Source of the DNA: Tetragonia tetragonoides
Lineage: Eukaryota > Streptophyta > Magnoliopsida > Caryophyllales > Aizoaceae
Direction: 5' to 3'
DNA: 64,000 nucleotides
Assembly: GCA_038025085.1 (NCBI GenBank)
Contig: CM076139.1
Coordinates: 24,073,307-24,137,306, forward strand
Position 1 is the first letter of the stretch. Each line of letters opens with the position of its first letter. This document shows positions 37,740 to 48,210 of this stretch, one piece after another. A program made the translations under genes and the position numbers. Under the pieces are notes generated by a model that saw nothing but the letters and a program-made list of their open reading frames with translations, was not told the origin of the DNA and searched no databases.

Positions 37740-37940
37740 ATTTTGAATTTGGTGGGCCAAAGGGATTTGTTCCCGCGCGCTCGGTACTGGTCTTCGCCGC
37801 GAACGAACTGTGCAAAATAACGGTTTTTGGGCTGGAAAGGAAGTCGTGGGACAGCGGGGGGGCCGTGCGTGCAGGCCGACCAGGGCCGCTAGCGTCACTG
37901 GACCTCACAGCGAGCGCCGCTGGCGGCTCTCAAACGAGCT
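37740..37940. other. GC-rich segment upstream of the PMD gene in Gypsy A
   Basis: It includes GGGCCGCTAGCG at 37884-37894 and GCGCCGCTGGCGGC at 37914-37927, variants of the palindrome found in the LTR promoters. Its left part also matches 1960-2100 of element G. It probably belongs to the promoter of the plus-strand gene starting at 38208, though I see no TATA box at the usual distance. Confidence 0.45.
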
Positions 37941-38207
37941 GAATATAGCGGGTTTTCGCGAGCTTCTTCGCGTTTTTGCTCACTTCGCTTCTTCTTCGTC
38001 GAGCTAGCTTCCACCATTGTCGAGAGCTCCACGCTTTTGTAGCTAAGTCAATTCTTGACCAAATTATCTGCTTTTTGTCTTGAACTTGTTTAATTTTCCG
38101 CCTAGTAGATGAATTTCGGGTTGCATTGTTGAATGGGTATTTGTATCTTGCGAATCTGACACTTGAAACTTCTACTTGTAGAGAGAGAAAGCTTCATTTT
38201 TTCACCT

Positions 38208-40975
38208 ATGGATCCCAAAGACAAAGGGAAGCATCCAATGGGAGAGGAAGAGGAAAATCGCGACCTTTTTCGTACTGGGCTTCAATCATATAGGATACCC
38301 CTCCCCCGACATGCAGATGGGGCAACTCTGTATCAGGAGTTGTTCATGCGTCTGGAGTGGCACCTGGCAGAGGTTTGGGATCAGAGTATTTTGCTGTTGG
38401 ACAGACGGAGTCATCTGTCTAACCCTCAGTTGGTATGTTCCTGACTTTTTTGGTTCAGTTCAGTTTACTTATTTTGTACTGAAAATTCGAACTGTTAGTG
38501 CTCCAGCACACGAACAAATTGGGATTGTACTGGATTGGTGGTTAGTTGTGTATAATACTTGTGTGGAATCATTTGGGCTGTATTTTAGTATACGGGCTCA
38601 TCGAGAATTTTTTCTTTTGTTGGCTAGGGTGTTGGTGCTCATCTACAGGCTCATGGGTCTACCTCGCACTAGGCCATGATGTTGGATACCTTTACTGAGG
38701 GGGCTAGGGGAATATTTCAGGCTTCAGGTTTTGAGTACTTCCTGTCGGTTATCCCGGCTTGTCATTCTGAGGACACTAAGATAGTTTCCCGTGGGTTATT
38801 GAAGAGGTTTTAGGATACCACGAACACCTTCCATACACCTGTGGGGGAGATGTTTCCGACTCCTTATCAGTTTGCCGTACTGACGGGCTTGTCCTTTAGA
38901 GGGCGTCCTCTACGGTATGACGCGAGCTACCATCGGCGGGCTGATAGGTTGCTTGAGCTTTATGGGCCTGTGGCTGTTCACTTTAGGGAGGATCGAGTTT
39001 ACTTGCCGAGGCTATGGGGAGCTTTAGCGGAGCAGGGGCTTACTGAGGAGCAGTGGGCTTGTATTTTCTTGGCTTACATGTTGGAGGGGACCATTTTTGC
39101 CCAGAAGAAGAGTGTATGTCAGGTTGGCTTCATGACATGTTTGGATGACATGTCCCGAGTACATGAGTACAATTTTGGTGCTCCTGCGTATGCATCCTTA
39201 GTGAGATGGTGTCGTCAGCTTGTAGGCCTAAGTCGACGAGTCGGAGAGTGTCTATCACGGGCCCGTGGAGGATACTGGAGGTAGGCATTATTTCTTTTTT
39301 TTTTTGTTGCGTACTTTGTAGAGCCGTATCTGATTGTCCTTGCTTTTATGGCAGTTGTGATTCTTTGATTATTTTCCAGGTTTCGGTCCTCACCGTCTTG
39401 GTTTGAGGATGTTCCCACTGGGTTCACGGTGGGTTGGTAGGGATAGCCATCCGTTTTCCTCTTTGGAGGATTTTCGGATTACCTTCGAGAGTCAGGCCGC
39501 GTCTGAGGTATGTTGACTTTGACTTGCTTGTGTATATATTTTTTTGATTCATTTGATGTGAATAAACTTTGATCTTGTAATCTGCATGTGTCGTGGACCG
39601 CTTTTTTGACAATATTCCTGGGGTCCCGGCCCATATTACCACTGAGTCTTTCAGGGTATCCATCTTGCGGTTTTTGTTTGAGGGGCCATTCAGCTTTGAG
39701 TGGTACCTTGGAAACCACTTGACTCGATTGGTCTATCTTTCCTTGGGTGGTCATTTAGTTTCAGAGGTCCACCATATGACCATCTTCTTCCTGCGCAGCT
39801 TGAGCGTAGATGATTTGGGGGTCGTGACTCGGGGAGCTGCGGCCATGCAATTTGTTGAGCTGGAGGTTGCTGGCTTAGATCGTAGAGCTGTGTATCTGAC
39901 CAACTGCTTGGGTCGCTTGATGCCGGACCTGACTTCTGAGGTAAGACCTTTATTTGGGCTTTTCATCTATATATGTAATGTACTAACTTTTGTGTCTTGT
40001 AGGCAGAACGTCTGGCTTCTCGGGGTCCCAGGAGGTCCCATTCTAGAGTTCCTCGTGGCCAGCCCCCAAGTGTGACCTTACCGAGTAATGAGGTGAGGTA
40101 CATTGGTGAGAGTGGGGGTCATATAGTAGAGGAGCTTCCTCTACATATTGCGTATAGAGAGACCGTGAAGGGCTTACCCTTGCCCGATGATTGTGTGGGG
40201 GTAAGTTTTTTTTTATCCTTTGTTGCTTTCTTGTGTCGTTTTTGAATGCTGACTCTGTCTCTTGTCTTTTCTTTGTAGCTAAACCGGGAGCAGACTTTGC
40301 AAGTCTTCAAGCTCATCCATTTGCTAAAGAAAGGATATAGCCAGATGATGGGTAGAGGGAGGAGTTCCCGATCTGGAACTGCTAGTGTAAGTGCACTTTT
40401 GTCTTGTCGTTTAGCTAAGTGGAGTGCTTAGTCTAACATTTTGGTCCTGATTTGTTTGCAGATGTCATAGTCTACGACTTCTGTGGGACCCCGACATTCA
40501 TCAGCTGCGAGAGCCTCTTCGGCGAGCAGACCGTCCGTGGCTCATTCTCCTACTGTGGCTGCGACCAGCCCTCCTATTGATGAGGCGCCCGGACCTTCTA
40601 TGACGTACATTCATGTGCCTGAGATGTTCGGGTTTCCAGCCTTCTTTGAGTAGTAGGCCCGTTGTGACTCCTATGGCTGGAGGTTTGGCGAATGCTCCTG
40701 GATGGGGTGTGCCCCAAACTGGGCCTACATATTAGAATGTGGTCATGGATTTTGCTAGTAAAGCCACAGAGAGCTTCTTTGGGCCGGGCTTTTTGGCAGG
40801 TACCCCTATGCGTGTGCCTATGCATGATGGACGGGATATGAGGCCCAACAACAGCAGGCCGATTTATAGCTCGTTCAGTACTTAGGGCTCTTTCTACTAT
40901 TCGGCCGGGAATTACGGTCATGGGCCTTCCGTTGAGGAGGAGGCTGATAGCAATGGTGATGATGACCCCAACTGA
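38208..40975 (+). pseudogene. PMD (plant mobile domain) gene, multi-exon, antisense cargo of Gypsy A
   Basis: Likely exons: 38208-38432, 38673-39280, 39380-39507, 39587-39940, 40003-40200, 40279-40386, 40462-40975, most bounded by GT and AG. Exon 2 encodes the PMD core as in PF10536-type proteins: DTTNTFHTPVGEMFPTPYQF, AVLTGLSFRGRPLRYD, and ACIFLAYMLEGTIF. The C-terminus is Ser-rich and ends DDDPN. Damage: a TAG at 38811-38813 where the family has Trp before DTTNTFH, a TAG soon after 40462, and CAT in place of CAG at the exon 4 acceptor (39586). PMD proteins such as Arabidopsis MAIN and MAIL1 are nuclear and affect transposon silencing; the function here is unknown. It lies antisense to gag-pol, between integrase and the 3' LTR. 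Confidence 0.75.
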
Positions 40976-41360
40976 ATAGTATAGACTCAGTTTGTAAATC
41001 CTGGTCTTCAGAACTCGAACTCCTGTTTTTATGCATTTTATGTGATGTGTATGCTATTATGACTCGATTATACCCGTCTGATCTCTAAGTATGTGTTATT
41101 CAGTAAAGAGTAGGACACAATTTAGGGGATAAAATAAAGAAAAGGGTAAAAATTGTAAGAACAAGCAAAAATTACACATATTATACCCCCTAAAAAAAGA
41201 ATAAAATAATACAAGAAAAAATAGAAAAAAGAATAAAAACTAAGAGAGTCTCGGGCCTTGTAACCACGTTGCGCATTGGAAAATCGGGCTTAAGCCGGGT
41301 GGAACGGACCAAATGGGCGGACGAGAGCAAAAAGGAAAGGCTGACTGGGGTGAGGTCAGG

Positions 41361-41475
41361 GCTGCTAGCGGCTCTGGGCCAATGGTGAGGGCCCCTAGCG
41401 CGCTGGTCACAGCCGCTAGCGACGCTGGTCACAGCCGCTAGCGACGCTGGTCACAGCCGCTGGCGGCTCTGGCTT
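41361..41475. promoter_or_regulatory. GC palindrome block upstream of the DUF7745-like gene
   Basis: It contains GCTGCTAGCGGC (41361-41372) and a 22-bp tandem triplication (41403-41468) with GCCGCTAGCG in each unit. It lies about 50 bp upstream of TATAAATA. The same block type sits upstream of TATA in LTRs A, B and G. Confidence 0.5.
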
Positions 41476-41523
41476 TAGGCCTTTTCACGGATTTCTGACT
41501 CCTTTCTGACTCGACTCTTTGCC

Positions 41524-41531
41524 TATAAATA
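41524..41531 (+). promoter_or_regulatory. TATA box of the DUF7745-like gene
   Basis: TATAAATA within GCCTATAAATAGG, 73 bp before the ATG at 41605. This is a normal plant spacing for a short leader, so the gene appears to have its own promoter rather than using the LTR. Confidence 0.65.
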
Positions 41532-41604
41532 GGATTCACGGGATGTCCAATGTCGTATCTCTTTTTTAGACCTTTAGCCCCCCAAATTTCTCAAAGCTTC
41601 TATC

Positions 41605-42843
41605 ATGCTGAAATCGTTCGAAAATATGTTCGATGCTTGGTGCAAAAATCTGATTGTGGAAGACAAACTAGAACTGGCTCCGTACTATGTCTCAACTTTG
41701 CTGGCTCTGAAACCGACAAAAATCTTGTGGCCACTTCTTCGATCTGCATTGAACTATTGCGATCTAGACTTGCACGTTTTCCATTTTGGTAACTCTGAAT
41801 TATGCCCTTTAGTAGAAACATTTGCTGCAAATACTAACATGTCTGACGTTCTTCCCCCAGCTGTGCCTTATTTGAGGGATGGTTTTAGTAATCAGTATAG
41901 GAAATTCTTAAACTTGTCATCTGCGGAAGCCAAAAGCATGATTCTTGGTGTCGATGTGGACTTAGTTCAAATCTGTGAAAAGTTTGCTCTTTCTTTTGAA
42001 TATGATGCAATATTTAAGCGTTGTCGTCGGCAGGCTTTTGTTCTCTGCTTGTTGAATCGCCTATTATTTGTTAATACAGAATCTTCCCACCTGGGTAGAG
42101 CCTTGTTGCTGCGAGTGGTGAATCAAGTGGCTGAATGGTATTCTCCTTTACATCTGGTTGTAGGAGAAACTATTTTAGGGCTTGACAGGTTGAAAATTTT
42201 GCCTCACGAAGCCTTTTTTGGCAGCCCCCTGCTGCTTCAAATTTGGTTATGCGAGTATGTAAGGCTGATAGAATCAGCGGAGAAGATGATAGCTCGTACC
42301 CCTCGAGCCTGGAAGAGGAAAACTTATACTGTCGCTAGCTTCTTGGTTAGGGAAAGGTTATATGATGAGAAGACCCTTGCTAAATGGGACGTCTTTTTCC
42401 ATGCTGGACCTGTTATCCGTTGGCATGTATCTTGGTGGGGTTTAACCTCTTTGGTTGCTTGCTGCAAATTTGGTCCTCATACTACGATAGTGGGTCTGTA
42501 CAGGAGTACACGTTTCTTTCCCTCTAGGGTCATGAGGCAGTATGGGTTAAAGCAGGTTATCCCTCGTCAGGAGACTACGAGACAACCTACCTTAGCTTTG
42601 ACTACCGAATTTGCTAAGAACTGGAGCACATACTGGCGCGGCAGGGATCGTTGGAAAGTACCTCGGATGATTGCCCCAACTCAAGTTTCTGAGACATACT
42701 TAACTTGGCTTTCTTGCAGTGATGGAGAAGCGAGGCGAGCCATTCGTCATGAGGAGTGGAACCAACTAGTACCTAGGTATGACTCAGGAACAAGAAGCAA
42801 GAAAAGTAAGGAAGGACTTATGAGGAAGGCTATCATGTACTGA
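41605..42843 (+). CDS. DUF7745 / PMD-like protein, 412 aa, antisense cargo of Gypsy A
   Basis: This is the longest uninterrupted reading frame in the window and has no apparent intron. The N-terminus has the order seen in DUF7745-type plant proteins: a helical stretch (FENMFDAWCKNLIVEDKLEL), a hydrophobic segment (LLRSALNYCDLDLHVFHFG), then ELCPLVETFAA. The middle has RALLLRVVNQVAEWYSPLHL and LLQIWLCEYVRLIES, comparable with the 'l..wl..h' part of PMD-type folds, and a Trp-rich segment WHVSWWGLTSLVACCKFG. The C-terminus is basic. After the stop a Ser/Lys-rich tail in another frame runs to 42950, so a one-base shift near 42815 may have trimmed about 40 residues. It is antisense to gag and integrase of A and has TATAAATA upstream. 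A broken relative lies at 12204. Biochemical function is unknown. Confidence 0.75.
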   Translation: MLKSFENMFDAWCKNLIVEDKLELAPYYVSTLLALKPTKILWPLLRSALNYCDLDLHVFHFGNSELCPLVETFAANTNMSDVLPPAVPYLRDGFSNQYRKFLNLSSAEAKSMILGVDVDLVQICEKFALSFEYDAIFKRCRRQAFVLCLLNRLLFVNTESSHLGRALLLRVVNQVAEWYSPLHLVVGETILGLDRLKILPHEAFFGSPLLLQIWLCEYVRLIESAEKMIARTPRAWKRKTYTVASFLVRERLYDEKTLAKWDVFFHAGPVIRWHVSWWGLTSLVACCKFGPHTTIVGLYRSTRFFPSRVMRQYGLKQVIPRQETTRQPTLALTTEFAKNWSTYWRGRDRWKVPRMIAPTQVSETYLTWLSCSDGEARRAIRHEEWNQLVPRYDSGTRSKKSKEGLMRKAIMY

Positions 42844-43249
42844 AAAGAGGCAAACCCCCAACTCAAGGAAGCGATCATAGGTCCTCCTCAAGCCAAGGTC
42901 CTTCAAAGAAGAACTCTTCAACAAAGCCTTCTAAAGGGAAGAAGTTTTAAAGTAGTTTTCTTCAGAAAGCAAGTCTAGTTTTAAAAAAAGTAATAAGAAT
43001 TTGTTTAGCTTAAACTCTCGTAGTTGCATTATTTTTTTTTTGTAACCTTAGAAATTTTAAATTATGCAATGTAAGCTTATTCGTTCAGTTTGAATAAAGA
43101 TTGTCACTTTTTTGAGATAGTTGAATGGAATTTTGGGTTGATTTTGGCCGGGCCCCTCAAAAGGGTTACCTACGTATCCAGTGTGAAATCAGGCCAGCGT
43201 AGGTCGTTCAATTTGTGTACAGCATTTTTTTCGGATTTTTTTTTAGACG
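42844..43249. other. spacer between DUF7745-like gene and integrase
   Basis: It includes the possible shifted tail of the gene above (to 42950) and a conserved Gypsy phrase with GGTTACCTACGTATCC near 43163. The same phrase occurs in G (about 3040) and B (about 49668). Confidence 0.6.
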
Positions 43250-44554
43250 TAGCACATCTTTCAGTTGGTCCATGTTGGTGAGCTGACTGAACTCGATGCC
43301 ATCAATGTCCATAAGTCGGATTGCGCCTCTTGACAAGAGCCTTTGATGATGAACGGACCGGACCAGTTTGGTCGGAACTTACCTCTCGGGTCAGTAACTT
43401 GTGCACGTAATTCTTTCCATACTAAATCTCCTTCTTTCAGATTTTGAGGTCAAACCTTTTTGTTGAACACTCTTGCCATGCGTTGTTGGTACATGTGTGA
43501 GTGGTCTAGAGCCCGTAGGTGCCTTTCATCCCTGAACATGAGTTCATCATAACGGGCTTGCGTCCATTATGTTTCTGAACGTTCCCCTTCTAAAGCTATA
43601 TGCATGGAGGGTAATTAGACTTCAATGGGTAGTACTGCTTCCATCCCGTAGATTAGGGAATAAGGTGTAGCCCCTGTGGATGATCTTATGGATGTTTTAT
43701 ACCCCCAAAGGGCAAATGGGAGTTTCACAAGACAACTTTTTCAATGATAGTTTTGAGGTTTTTGTTGGCGGCTTCTATTGCGCCATTGGTTTGGGGTCAG
43801 TAAGGGGATGATTTGTGGTGCTGAATTTGTGGTTCTTTAGTAGGGTGGCTGTTTCGGCTTTGTGGGATCCCTGGTCGCTAATAATTTCATGCGAAACGCC
43901 GTATCGGCAGATGATGTTGTTCCTTATGAACTTGGACACCTGTTTGGATGTGAGGATGGCATAGGACTGTGCTTTAACCCATTTGGTGAAATAGTTTATG
44001 GCCACTAGGATGTATTCATGTCCTCCAGAACCCTTGGGGGTGATTTTACCAATGATATCTATTCCCCATGCAGAAAATGGCCAAGGGGATGTGAAGTTAT
44101 GGAGCATTGAGGGTGGCATATGCTGTAAGTTGGCATATATCTGACATTTCTTGCATTTCCTGACATAGTCGTAGCAGTCTCTTTCCATGGTGGTCCAGTA
44201 GTATCCTAGTCGTAGGATCTTTCTAGAGAGCATTCGACCATTCATGTGTGGTCCGCACACCCCATTGTGTACCTCATCCATGATTTCTGCAGCTTCTTCG
44301 GCGTTTACACATCTGAGGTTGACTCCATTGTGGGACTTTTTGTATAGAACCCCCTTGTATTCTATGTATTGTGCCGCTAAGAGACGAATGGCCCATTGAG
44401 CTCTTATTGGTGCGTCCGGATGGTATATGCCCTTGGTGATGTAGTTGAAGACATATTGGTAACAAGGATCTTCTTCAATCGGAGCTAGGATTAGGCATGT
44501 GTTGAGGTTGTTGCAGAAAGCGGGCTCACTTCTTCTTTGTATGTGGTGCGGCAT
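43250..44554 (-). pseudogene. pol: Gypsy A integrase
   Basis: The zinc-binding HHCC domain is clear (HNGVCGPHMNGRML ... CKKCQIY), followed by the core with WGIDIIG (first Asp) near 44060, IISDQG (second Asp) near 43890, and, after a frameshift near 43800, TNGAIEAANKNLK with the third acid Glu. Another set of shifts precedes the C-terminal part LKEGDLVWKELRAQV, RPNWSGPFIIK, and a short tail ending near 43250. The sequence is of the Tat/Ogre type. The segment upstream that should hold RNase H, RT and protease is absent: coding similarity stops around 44570. Confidence 0.88.
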
Positions 44555-44570
44555 CGTTAAGGGAGTTCAG

Positions 44571-44889
44571 CTTCTCAATTTCCTGTTTTAAAAATGAATA
44601 ATTTGCATTCTCGATTTGCGAAGTTTACTTACATTGCTTAATTTGATTAGTTAATGATTTGTGCAACTTTCAGTTCATCGGGTTTATCAATAGCTAAACA
44701 AAGAAAGAAATGAGCAAGGGGAATTTTTAAGCACACATGACTTTAGAGAAAAGAGTCTCTAATTCCGTCAACAAAAGAAAGTAGACTTTGAAAGCAGTAA
44801 AAAGGGGAACACCCCCTGTTCATGACTCAACCTAAAGATTTAGGTAAGATCCTAACTCAATAAAACTTGGGGACTCAGACTCGACTCCT
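44571..44889. other. deletion junction region in Gypsy A
   Basis: About 320 bp of non-coding sequence joins the end of gag to the start of integrase. It may be what remains of the gag-pol intron or linker of this lineage, or filler at the deletion. No RT motif is present. Confidence 0.6.
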
Positions 44890-46015
44890 GTAGCTCTTGG
44901 TTGTAGCCAACTAGTTCCAGGCTCCATAGGTATGGTCTTCTTCTTTCAGAGGCGGTGGAATTTCCTGCATATCATCTTTCATGTGGGTGCAGTCGTCCGT
45001 ATGGTGGCCAAAGACCCGGTGGTATCAACAATATAGGTTATTATCAACTAGGATACCCACATCATAAAGTCGGTTGTAGGAACCAATTGCTCCATACATG
45101 AGGCGTTCCTTATCAGCTGGGTGCGTATTCTTGATGAATTAGCGGATTTGATCAGTTTGTGAAGGTCGCTCAACCAGTTCGGCTATCTTTAGCCTCCAAC
45201 GCTGAAGAAAGGTAATGAATCCCTCATCTTTTCCTTGCTTCGTGATCTCTAACTCTCGAAGGGCCATAGGTAGAGCATTTTCCTTGTAGCGTGCAAGGAA
45301 GATTGTAGTGAAATCTGACCAAGTATGGTAGTTTTCCAAATTCAAGGTGTAGAACCAACCGACGAGTCGAGGCATCAAGAGTCTGTGGAAACAAGTGAAT
45401 GTAGATATTTTTGTCAATTCCTCCCAAACTCATGGCGGTAATGAAGGCCTTGAGGTGATCTTGTGGATCATCAGTTCTAGTGAATGTCGAAACCTCCGGC
45501 ATAGGGAACTTGGCTGGAAGTTTGCCCTTTATTTTGGGATTGACTTTGCCAACATTAGCATTGTAGTTGGCAATCAGGCCACTATTTTGGTCAATCTTAG
45601 GCAGCAGGGTGTTAGGCCCATTCTCCTCAGAGTCAGAGTCAGAGAGGGTTTTTGTTTTCTGCTCTTTCTTTTTCTTAGAATCTTCGAACTCGAGCCGCAA
45701 TCGTCCTAACTCGGCCATGATCTCGTCGAGCCTTTCGTCAGGTGTTTTGGTCATGGTGAAATCGGGAGGGGTGATAGGTTTGGAGAAGAATGTATGTAGT
45801 GATGGCGAATTTATTGATGGTGAGGCTGTTTGTGTTGGAGGCAATCGGAAACTTGGTGGTGTAGACGGCTTTAGATAAAGTAGCCTTGCCGAAGGCCAAG
45901 CCCAACTTTTCTCAAGATTTCCCTTCTTCTTCGGATCCCCTATCCTGAATAGGAAGATGGAGCACTTAGTAACAAGAAAGACCATGAGACTCTCACCTAA
46001 GAAAAATAACGACAC
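44890..46015 (-). pseudogene. gag: Gypsy A Gag
   Basis: Same family as the Gag at 4113-5015. The conserved start MTKTPDERLDEIMAEL is at 45754, with an in-frame extension to 46015 that G also has. The core has KGKLPAKFPMPEVSTF, DDPQDHLKAFITAM and IYIHLFPQTLDASTRR. One extra base near 45360 (CCAACC where G has CCAAC) shifts the frame, which continues as WFYTLNLENYHTW to a TGA at 45139-45141 after ERPSQTDQIR. Beyond that, traces of the Cys/His tail are seen near 45000 (VFGHHTDDCTHMKDD). Confidence 0.87.
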
Positions 46016-46998
46016 ACATGTAGAAAAACACGTTGTCCTAAAAAAGAGATCCTTAACCTAGATTACCAAATATTTCCCCTAATATCAAAGGAAAATAAAG
46101 TCGATGAACAAAAATAAGAAAATAGAAAAAGACGGACTATCCTATTTTTTTTTTCTAGACTTAAAGAAAATGGAAAATGGGATAAAAAAAAAAAAAGAAT
46201 TTCGGCCCGCTCTTTTTTTTTAAATTTTTTCGATTTTTTTTTCGGCGTTTTTTTTTGTTACGCCATATTTTTTTTCGCTTTTCTTTTCCTTTTTTTTTTG
46301 GCCGAATCTGAATTACATCAAAAAAAGATAATACAAAAAATGGGAGAGGGGAAATTGGAGGGACTGACTTTTTTTTTTTTTTGCTAAAAGGTCCTAGAAA
46401 ATTGTTCATGACTTCGATGCTATATGAAAGTATATCATCGGGGAAACGAGTGCTCATTGAATAGAATTCTTGCACTATTTTTGGGCATTAGGAACTACCT
46501 AAAAATAAAAGAAAAAGACTCCTAGCACGTAAGTACAAGTTGGCACATAGTCACGACATTCATGCTTTCAGGAAAGCATTACAACGACGTAATTACAGAC
46601 AAACATGTGATCAGACGGGCATTACAACGACACATGCACAACAAGCAAGCGAATGCACGAATGTGGGTTTAGAGACTTTTTGGCTCCTGTGAAGTCACCA
46701 CGACAAATTACAATTTTCGTCCGGCGGATGGTCGACACATCAATTGTAATTCTTTTTCCCCAACAAGAGTCGATGTTGAGTCGTGGGTGAGGAAGCGCCG
46801 ATTTGCACGATAGGACAACTGTATATTCCTTTAGATATACGGGTTGTCTACGACTTACGACCCAAACTTCCTCGAGGGTTGATAAGGGTCAAAAGATTGT
46901 GCCAAAGCATATGCACATGATCAAAATGATGCAATATATGGAACATGATATTAAACAATTAAGCAAACTTGATTTTCGAGTCTCACCCTCTTAAATAA
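46016..46998. other. 5' leader of Gypsy A
   Basis: Non-coding. It has several T and A runs (46145-46300, 46368-46382); part of it, 46795-47010, matches the leader of G at 5350-5565. Open frames through the homopolymers are artefacts. Confidence 0.65.
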
Positions 46999-47018
46999 AT
47001 CCCCAGTGAAGCCGCCAC
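46999..47018 (-). other. primer binding site of Gypsy A
   Basis: The minus strand reads AGTGGCGGCTTCACTGGGGA next to the LTR, equivalent to the sites of G and B. Confidence 0.6.
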
Positions 47019-47367
47019 TATAAGGACCCGGGATTTTCCTACCATGTCCACGGGGTGTGTCCCTATAGAAAATTTGTAAGCAAGGGCCTTTGGATAAGTT
47101 CAAGGGACCATCGAGTTAGAAAAGCTTTTGTAAAGACTTGAATTGAATAAAAACCATGAAAGAGGTTACAAAACTGTTATCGGCGTTTTATAGAAGGGAC
47201 AAACCGAAGGGACAACCCAATAGCGTGATAAGTGAATTGATCATATTTTTAGAAAGACTCCCACTCATATAGAACATATGAGAACCCAAGAATAAAAGGT
47301 TCGGGGGCGAAGGTACGAGGTGGGAAGGTGTTAGACACCCAACTCGCCCGTTTTATGACGGCCTCTA
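47019..47367 (-). repeat. 5' LTR of Gypsy A, first segment
   Basis: Starts TATAAGGACCC where the 3' LTR has TGTAAGGACCC, so the terminal CA of the LTR (minus strand) has become TA. It is interrupted after CTCTA (47363-47367) by element B and continues at 55369. Confidence 0.92.
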
Positions 47368-48193
47368 TGTAAGAACCCTTGATTCATACCCAAAAGGGGC
47401 CAAAGATTGAGTTCGGGGGTGTGGGTACGAAAAAGATAAAACGAATCCTATCTAAATCGCCCGAATTAACGGCCTCTACTAATCTTATCCATGTTGATTC
47501 TTAATTCACATCGCAAGGTCCCATACAAATCCGGTCGTCCAAGATCCTAAATTAACTAGGTGGGTTGAACATACCAAATTACTAACGTTATCGCTTTGCA
47601 CATCTTATCCAATTGCATGCATTAATTAACAAGCATAAAATAATAAATAATAAGATAAAAGAAATAAATCTCCATTTTACCTTTCTTGCTAATTGCGCCA
47701 AATTGCACATGCACACCAATAATGTTGTTAGTAGCTTCAATGGAAAAATAAGAATTATATACAAAATAATAAAAATATGCTAATATGCAATTTCGGGCTA
47801 AGTACATGCAAAAACCCTAATTATATGCTAACATGCTTATTCAATATGCTAATCATGCAAAGATGCAATATTTACACTAAACATGCATTATACTAATTAA
47901 AACATGCAAATCAATTACCTAGACATGAATATTATTAATAACAAAACTAAAACTATTAAAACATAATATACAAATCAACCATAATCATAATCATAATTAC
48001 AGTAAAACATGGTAAAAAAAAGAGTTTTGAAAGATTGAGAAAATTTCCCTCATGTTAACCTTTTGTTGCACTATAATTGAATGTCAATTGCTCTTGTATG
48101 TTAACGTCGAGCATTGACATTCGTTTCTTTAACATGATTATAGGTTGTCATCATTGGGCATTACGCCAGGGGGGACACATTTGGGTGTCTACA
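47368..48193 (-). repeat. 3' LTR of Gypsy B (826 bp, two internal deletions)
   Basis: Compared with the 5' LTR it lacks about 165 bp after TGTAAGAACCCT and about 840 bp after TTGCTCTTGTAT. The lost part includes the TATA box and GC block. Confidence 0.88.
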
Positions 48194-48210
48194 AAAGCCC
48201 CCACTTTGGA
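48194..48210 (-). other. polypurine tract of Gypsy B
   Basis: The minus strand reads CCAAAGTGGGGGCTTTT next to the 3' LTR. Confidence 0.8.

Noticed and set aside
46161..46475. 104-codon Lys/Arg-rich frame
   Set aside because: Arises from A/T homopolymers in the leader of Gypsy A.
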